64,000 bases of DNA from assembly GCF_022829685.1 (NCBI RefSeq), contig NZ_JAKSYE010000096.1, forward strand, positions 108,945-172,944, written 5' to 3'. Position 1 is the stretch's first letter, and each line of letters starts with the position of its first letter. The notes below the pieces were generated by a model that ran no database searches, was not told the origin of the DNA, and saw only the letters and a program-made list of their open reading frames with translations. The DNA is from Methylobacterium sp. E-045. Lineage in GTDB: Bacteria > Pseudomonadota > Alphaproteobacteria > Rhizobiales > Beijerinckiaceae. Below are positions 59,719-64,000 of the stretch, piece after piece. The position numbers were made by a program, and so were the translations under genes.

Positions 59719-60366
59719 ATGAATGACGCCTCCGGCGCGACGCCCCGCCCCGGCCCGCGCCTCGTCCTCGCCTCGGCCTCGCCGCGCCGGCTGGCGCTGC
59801 TGCAGCAGGCGGGCCTCGAACCCGACGCCCTGCTGCCCGCCGACATCGACGAAACCCCCAACAAGTCCGAGGCACCGCGCGACCTCGCCCGGCGCCTCGC
59901 CCGGACCAAGCTCGACGTGGCGGGGGATGCCGCGCGCCGCCGCGATGACATGCGCGACAGTTACATCGTCTCGGCCGATACGGTGGTGGCCGTGGGCCGG
60001 CGCGTCCTGCCGAAGGCGGAACTGGCCGACGAGGCCACGGATTGCCTGCGCCTGCTCTCCGGGCGCCAGCATCGCGTCTATACGGCGGTCTGCGTGCTCT
60101 CGCCCAAGGGCAACCGCCGCGAGCGCGTGGTGGAGACGCGGGTGCGGTTCAAGCGCCTCTCCGGCCGCGACATCGAGCGCTACATCGCCTCGGACGAGTG
60201 GCGGGGCAAGGCGGGGGGCTACGCCATCCAGGGCCTCGCCGGGACCTTCGTGGTCAAGCTCGTGGGCTCGCACAGCGCCGTCATCGGCCTGCCGCTCTAC
60301 GAGACGATCAGCCTCCTCGAAGGCGAGGGGTTTCCCGTGCGGCAAGGCTGGGGGGCGATGGCATGA
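59719..60366 (+). CDS. maf: Maf-family nucleotide pyrophosphatase
   Basis: 215 residues from the ATG at 59719; in-frame upstream sequence overlaps the tRNA region and is not protein-like. Motifs LVLASASPRRLALLQQAGLEPD, SADTVVAVGRRVL and WRGKAGGYAIQGLAGTFV are diagnostic. Maf proteins hydrolyse dTTP/UTP or modified nucleotides as house-cleaning enzymes. Coupled to yacG by an ATGA overlap. This is core chromosome next to the island. Confidence 0.9.
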   Translation: MNDASGATPRPGPRLVLASASPRRLALLQQAGLEPDALLPADIDETPNKSEAPRDLARRLARTKLDVAGDAARRRDDMRDSYIVSADTVVAVGRRVLPKAELADEATDCLRLLSGRQHRVYTAVCVLSPKGNRRERVVETRVRFKRLSGRDIERYIASDEWRGKAGGYAIQGLAGTFVVKLVGSHSAVIGLPLYETISLLEGEGFPVRQGWGAMA

Positions 60367-60557
60367 GCGGGACCGCCCTCCCCAAGCGGAAGCCGGAGCC
60401 GTGCCCGGTCTGCGCCAAGCCCGCGCAGCCGGAGTTCCAGCCCTTCTGCTCGACCCGCTGCGCCGATATCGACCTCGGCCGCTGGCTCACCGACCGCTAC
60501 GCGATCCCCACCGACGAGGACGAATCCGAGGACGAGGCCCCGCCGCGCTCGTCGTGA
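60363..60557 (+). CDS. yacG: DNA gyrase inhibitor YacG-type zinc protein
   Basis: 64 residues. Zinc motif CPVCAKPAQPEFQPFCSTRCADIDLGRWL, the typical CPxCxKP-x-FCSxRC-DLGxW pattern, then an acidic tail (PTDEDESEDE). The family binds GyrB and blocks DNA binding in E. coli. Overlaps maf by 4 bp and precedes tRNA-Phe, the usual alphaproteobacterial order. Confidence 0.92.
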   Translation: MSGTALPKRKPEPCPVCAKPAQPEFQPFCSTRCADIDLGRWLTDRYAIPTDEDESEDEAPPRSS

Positions 60558-60657
60558 ACCGATGCGATTGCAGGATGTGTGAGAAGGAGGCTGGACAGGG
60601 CCGCATCCCCTCACTATACCCCCGCTCCAGTCGACGGCGCCAAGCGCTTCGGCGGTG

Positions 60658-60733
60658 GCCCAGGTAGCTCAGTTGGTAGAGCATGCGACTGAAAATCGCA
60701 GTGTCGGCGGTTCGACTCCGTCCCTGGGCACCA
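60658..60733 (+). tRNA. tRNA-Phe(GAA)
   Basis: GCCCAGG acceptor strand pairs with CCTGGGC; D-loop AGTTGGTAGAGC; anticodon loop CTGAAAA with anticodon GAA; T-arm GGCGGTTCGACTCCGTC; encoded CCA. Complete cloverleaf. Confidence 0.95.
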
Positions 60734-61394
60734 AATTTTGCTTTTCAGCAGAACAGCTTATGGTGGGGATGCTTGTAGCATTTCTGCACCTTGAGGCCAT
60801 CGGGTCACACTGGGGGCACAAAAGCTCAGCGCAGAAATCTTGATGCGCGTGGCGACCAAGTACCGGACCCAGCTTCAGCTCCTTATCGGGATTGATTCGA
60901 GAACGAACCTCACCGAATCAGCCGAAAGGACTCACACAGCCTCGTAGGATAATTCGAATCACGCGACGCCTTGCATTCAGACACCGCGCGTCGAAGCCCT
61001 TCCTTATTTTGAAAGCCGCAGCGTCGATTAGGTCGAAGCGCTCGACGTGCGGCGCGGGCCGTCGGCGGCGCGGCGGAGAAAGCCAAAGCCTGCACTTTCG
61101 AGCTTCAGCGTATCGGTACGCTAGCCTTTGCAGTTGGACGGGGTCGCCTTCTTCCAAAATTCATAAAATACGAGGTTCGGGCTGCACATCGATCCCCCGA
61201 GGCTCGAAAGAGCGCCTATGAAGCGACCCAACATAATTTGGCGGTAGCCCATAAGCGATGTCGGCTACGTTAGTATCTGGACGGTCGCTCTCTCAAGGGA
61301 GGGAGCTGACCGAGAAGCCGAACGATAGCCCCTGACCCGGTCTCGTGAAGGGTTGGGGCTGCTGCGAGCAGCCCAACCACGAGGACCCAATTCC
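60734..61394. other. Intergenic stretch after tRNA-Phe with hairpin before the next gene
   Basis: No convincing gene in about 660 bp. At 61351-61378 a hairpin (GGTTGGG with CCCAACC, inner CTGCT/AGCAG, loop GCG) sits directly before GAGGA and the ATG at 61395, so it could control translation of the next gene or be an attenuator. Short frames here lack family resemblance. The location behind a tRNA gene fits acquired DNA. Confidence 0.45.
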
Positions 61395-62303
61395 ATGTCA
61401 GCACAGCTCCTTTCCGAGATAGAGGCCATCAACGGCGACGTCGTAGCCGGTACAGGTAGCGGCCCTGGCGCGACCAATTTTTGGCGTGCAGGCCTCCACC
61501 ACCGCGCTCGCCATCTCAGCCCCGCTCCGGACCTCCGCCAACTTGTTGGTCGTCAGGCCCTCCTCGCGCGGTACCTCAGTGACGAACTGCCCGGTGCCCT
61601 CGCTAAGCGCGGAGGCCGCCGTCTCGCCGCGTGCAGAGGTAAGGCCCCCTGCACCTCGGCAGCCTGCCCCGTCTGTCGAGCCCTCGGCGACGCTTGGCTG
61701 GCCGGAACCTGCCGGCAGCTTCTCCAAGCAAAGCCGTACGGCTGGGTCGCCTTCGGCGGCATTATCCTGGACCAGGACCCCATTAGGGCACTCGACGGCT
61801 ACGCCCCTCGAAGGCTCTCAGCCGAGTTTAATCGATCTTTACAGCTGCTTGGGCTCGACCATTTGGCATGGCACGGCCGCTTCGCGGTGTCGGTCCAATC
61901 GAGCTTTGCCACGCGAGAGGACAGCATCACGGTCAACGTGGCTGCAGTTGCGACCACCGGTCCGTACCACGACCTCTCGGGTCGCTTTGACGAACAGCCG
62001 CCTGGAACTCTCATGGCCTTTCGGGCGGCGGCGGCAGTCGAAGCTGGAGCCGAGGGTATCGATGACGCCTGCAGATTGGCCCATCACCAATGGAACGTCC
62101 CGACGGCGACCCAGCAGGGTTGCACTCGCCTCTCTCAGTTCACCGCACCTCCAGCGCACGACCTACCGGGCGACCTGCGAGTGATTGAACTTGAACTGGC
62201 GGTCGCTTCGTACGTCGCAACGTGGGGGTACCGTGATCTGCTACTGCCGGCGACCGCCGCCCGTTTCGACCACCTGATCGGGTCGGACTGGGTGCCAAGG
62301 TGA
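61395..62303 (+). CDS. Orphan protein with Cys cluster, 302 aa
   Basis: The ATG at 61395 follows GAGGA and a stable hairpin. The N-terminal third has a cysteine cluster ACRGKAPCTSAACPVCRAL, similar in spacing to the CxxxxCPxC metal site of several replication/transposition-type proteins; then WVAFGGIILDQDPIRALDGY, a helical middle, and the C-terminus LRVIELELAVASYVATWGYRDLLL. I do not recognise the family; the metal site and general order suggest DNA-associated function. Composition is somewhat lower in GC than maf. Confidence 0.6.
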   Translation: MSAQLLSEIEAINGDVVAGTGSGPGATNFWRAGLHHRARHLSPAPDLRQLVGRQALLARYLSDELPGALAKRGGRRLAACRGKAPCTSAACPVCRALGDAWLAGTCRQLLQAKPYGWVAFGGIILDQDPIRALDGYAPRRLSAEFNRSLQLLGLDHLAWHGRFAVSVQSSFATREDSITVNVAAVATTGPYHDLSGRFDEQPPGTLMAFRAAAAVEAGAEGIDDACRLAHHQWNVPTATQQGCTRLSQFTAPPAHDLPGDLRVIELELAVASYVATWGYRDLLLPATAARFDHLIGSDWVPR

Positions 62304-62459
62304 CGACAAGGCGGCTTCCGTCAGGGTAGCACAGCGAGACTCCAGGGAAGGGCTCTCCTGCGGGTATGTGTGAGCGCGCAAGCCCCACAGATGGACACGC
62401 AGCATGATCCCCGTCGATACTCTGGCTACGACGCGCCAGACGTCCATAGGAGGATTTCG

Positions 62460-63629
62460 ATGCGGAAGTTGACGCTGCTAGGGGCCTGCGCCCTGTTCGT
62501 GTTGACGGTGGTGGTCAAAGCCGAGCCTGTTCCTGTCACCCCCGACGTACCAGCGACCTTCAAGCCAGCTCAGCGTGAGGGCTACTTCTTCGTTGGCGGC
62601 CGCTACGAGGGGGCTGGCGGGAAGGAGTTTGCCACCGGGCAGATGTTCGTCCAGTTCCACGCTCCGACGCAGGTCACACAGCCTTTCCCTGTTGTCATGG
62701 TGCATGGCACCGCGCAGACCGGCGTCAACTTCCTTGCCACACCAGATGGCCGAACCGGATGGGTAGATCACTTCGTAGAGCGCGGCTTTGCCGTCTACGT
62801 CGTCGATCAGGTCGGCCGGGGCCGGTCGGGCGACAACCCAGAGGTCTATGGCCCTTACGCTCGACTCGCACCCGGCGATTTGGAAAGCATCTTCACCGGT
62901 CAGGAGCGGTTCGAGCTATTCCCGCAGGCCAAGCTCCATACTCAATGGCCGGGCGGCCCCGGAGTGAAGGGTAATGAAGCGTTCGACCAGTTCTACCTCT
63001 CACAGGTCCCGTACATCGCGAATGCGTTGAAAAGCGAGGAGCTGGTGAATCCGGCACTGATTGCACTGCTCGAGAAGATCGGTCCCTCGGTCCTTCTGAC
63101 TCACTCGCAGGCGGGAGTGTTCGGCTGGGCTGTTTCTGACCAGCGGCCGGATCTTGTGAAGGCGCATGTTGCCGTTGAGCCGAACGGACCGACTTTCTAT
63201 GACATCCGGTTCAAAGGCGATGCAGAGTGGTACGAGCGCGTTGGTGACGCTCGCGCTCGGCCCTATGGCATCACTCGGGTGCCGCTTAAGTTCGAGCCAC
63301 CAGTGAACTCCCCAACTGACCTGACGGTCATGCAGGCCGACCAGCCAATCCGGCCGGATCAGATCCGCTGCTGGTTGCAGGCTGAACCGGCTCGGAAGCT
63401 TCCGAACCTCGCGAAGGTGCCGGCTGTCATCGTCACCGGTGAAGCATCATTCCGGGCGACGATGGACGACTGCACAGGTGCTTTTCTAGCTCAAGCAGGC
63501 GCGAGACCAGATCGTCTCGCGCTCGCCGAACACGGCATTCATGGCAATGGACATATGATGATGCTGGAAGCGAACAACGGAGCGGTCGCCAACGTAATCA
63601 TTGACTGGATCGTGGCTAAGACGCACTAA
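62460..63629 (+). CDS. Secreted alpha/beta hydrolase (esterase-like)
   Basis: 389 residues from the ATG at 62460, with AGGAGGA before it. Signal peptide MRKLTLLGACALFVLTVVVKA. Oxyanion MVHGTAQTGVNF, the nucleophile elbow LLTHSQAGVFGW (Ser in HSQAG), and a C-terminal His in LAEHGIHGNGHMMMLE. The segment VYVVDQVGRGRSGDNPEVYG is typical of the periplasmic hydrolase group. No lipobox. Substrate unknown. Confidence 0.87.
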   Translation: MRKLTLLGACALFVLTVVVKAEPVPVTPDVPATFKPAQREGYFFVGGRYEGAGGKEFATGQMFVQFHAPTQVTQPFPVVMVHGTAQTGVNFLATPDGRTGWVDHFVERGFAVYVVDQVGRGRSGDNPEVYGPYARLAPGDLESIFTGQERFELFPQAKLHTQWPGGPGVKGNEAFDQFYLSQVPYIANALKSEELVNPALIALLEKIGPSVLLTHSQAGVFGWAVSDQRPDLVKAHVAVEPNGPTFYDIRFKGDAEWYERVGDARARPYGITRVPLKFEPPVNSPTDLTVMQADQPIRPDQIRCWLQAEPARKLPNLAKVPAVIVTGEASFRATMDDCTGAFLAQAGARPDRLALAEHGIHGNGHMMMLEANNGAVANVIIDWIVAKTH

Positions 63630-63861
63630 ACCGGTGCGATGGGTAGGCGAATTGGACCGAGCACGCTCCTACGCTTCCGGCCACTCGCCACGCCTAACTA
63701 TCCCGATTGCACCATTGGGCAGTGGCCGTCGCTGACCAGAAAAAGGACGACGACGGTAGGCAGCAGTGCATGATCACCATAGATGACTTGAACTAATCCA
63801 CGAAATTGGATAGCTAGCGGTCTAGGACGTCGCCCTCCGACGGCGAAAAAACGGGCTCGAC

Positions 63862-64000
63862 TGTCAAACAGCGTTGAACATTGACCCTGGATCGGCGTCG
63901 AACTTTGACCCCCTGGATGGGTATGGCGGGACGCCCCTGATCAGCCCGGCGAAGCGGGTCGGGGTGGCGCAGCCGGGCTTATCAGGGGTCCAGCAGGCGC
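63862..64000. mobile_element. Probable end of an IS21-type insertion sequence (cut by window edge)
   Basis: From TGTCAAAC the sequence shows TTGAACATTGACCC and, about 26 bp on, TCGAACTTTGACCCC, the repeated TTGAC-containing terminal units typical of IS21-family ends. A GC-rich hairpin follows. No transposase gene is within the window, so the assignment rests on the end sequence only. Confidence 0.4.

Overview
The window is high-GC DNA of an alphaproteobacterium, most likely Methylobacterium or a close relative. This is inferred from the alphaproteobacterial LexA box (GTTC-N7-GTTC) in front of umuDC, the maf-yacG-tRNA-Phe block, HWE-type kinase and Methylobacterium-like protein families; no 16S or other phylogenetic marker is present. 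The dominant structure is an integrated genomic island of about 56 kb. A perfect 52-bp direct repeat (3287-3338 and 59357-59408) corresponds to the 3' part of a tRNA-Gly(CCC) gene. The right copy is part of the intact tRNA and the left copy is a scar. A tyrosine recombinase gene starts just inside the left copy, and tandem 11-bp GGTATC-type repeats lie just inside both ends.

Left flank (1-3286): a serine beta-lactamase-family protein cut by the window edge, an MliC-like lysozyme inhibitor, a DUF2165 membrane protein and two long palindromic hairpins. Island part 1 (3.3-11.2 kb) is a mosaic of mobile and unknown genes: integrase 1, a 3' tRNA fragment that looks like a second attachment scar, an HNH nuclease carrying six DnaJ-type zinc modules at an exact 41-residue period, orphan small proteins, and integrase 2 with its excisionase. 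Island part 2 (11.8-25.9 kb) is defence-like: a soluble FtsH-type AAA protease with a small partner, an HATPase/STAS-like pair, a three-gene type II-short CBASS operon (CD-NTase, E2-like protein, patatin phospholipase), a PHP-SMC ATPase of the TrlF type, a metallophosphoesterase, and SOS-regulated umuDC.

Island part 3 (26.1-39.8 kb) is a redox/detoxification block: SDR, flavin amine oxidase, a LysR regulator, three paralogous 329-residue aldo-keto reductases, two cupins, a Bcr/CflA exporter, a periplasmic aldehyde oxidoreductase (paoABC) and a RibD-C reductase. Three copies of one conserved motif (CATAGCCTCATGC-N12-CTAATC) lie in front of three of its transcription units and suggest one LysR regulon. 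Island part 4 (39.9-59.1 kb) holds sensory genes (two hybrid histidine kinases, an HWE kinase, two Crp-type regulators, a receiver protein) and stress genes. The latter include a methionine-rich secreted peptide next to a cytochrome b and a molybdopterin oxidoreductase, which recalls the hypochlorite-scavenging MrpX/MsrP arrangement, and a catalase-like protein, a pentapeptide-repeat protein and a SnoaL-like protein. A KfrA-like coiled-coil DNA-binding protein with a large palindromic operator closes the island.

Right flank (59.4-64 kb): tRNA-Gly, maf, yacG, tRNA-Phe, then a Cys-motif orphan, a secreted alpha/beta hydrolase and what looks like the end of an IS21-type insertion sequence running off the window.
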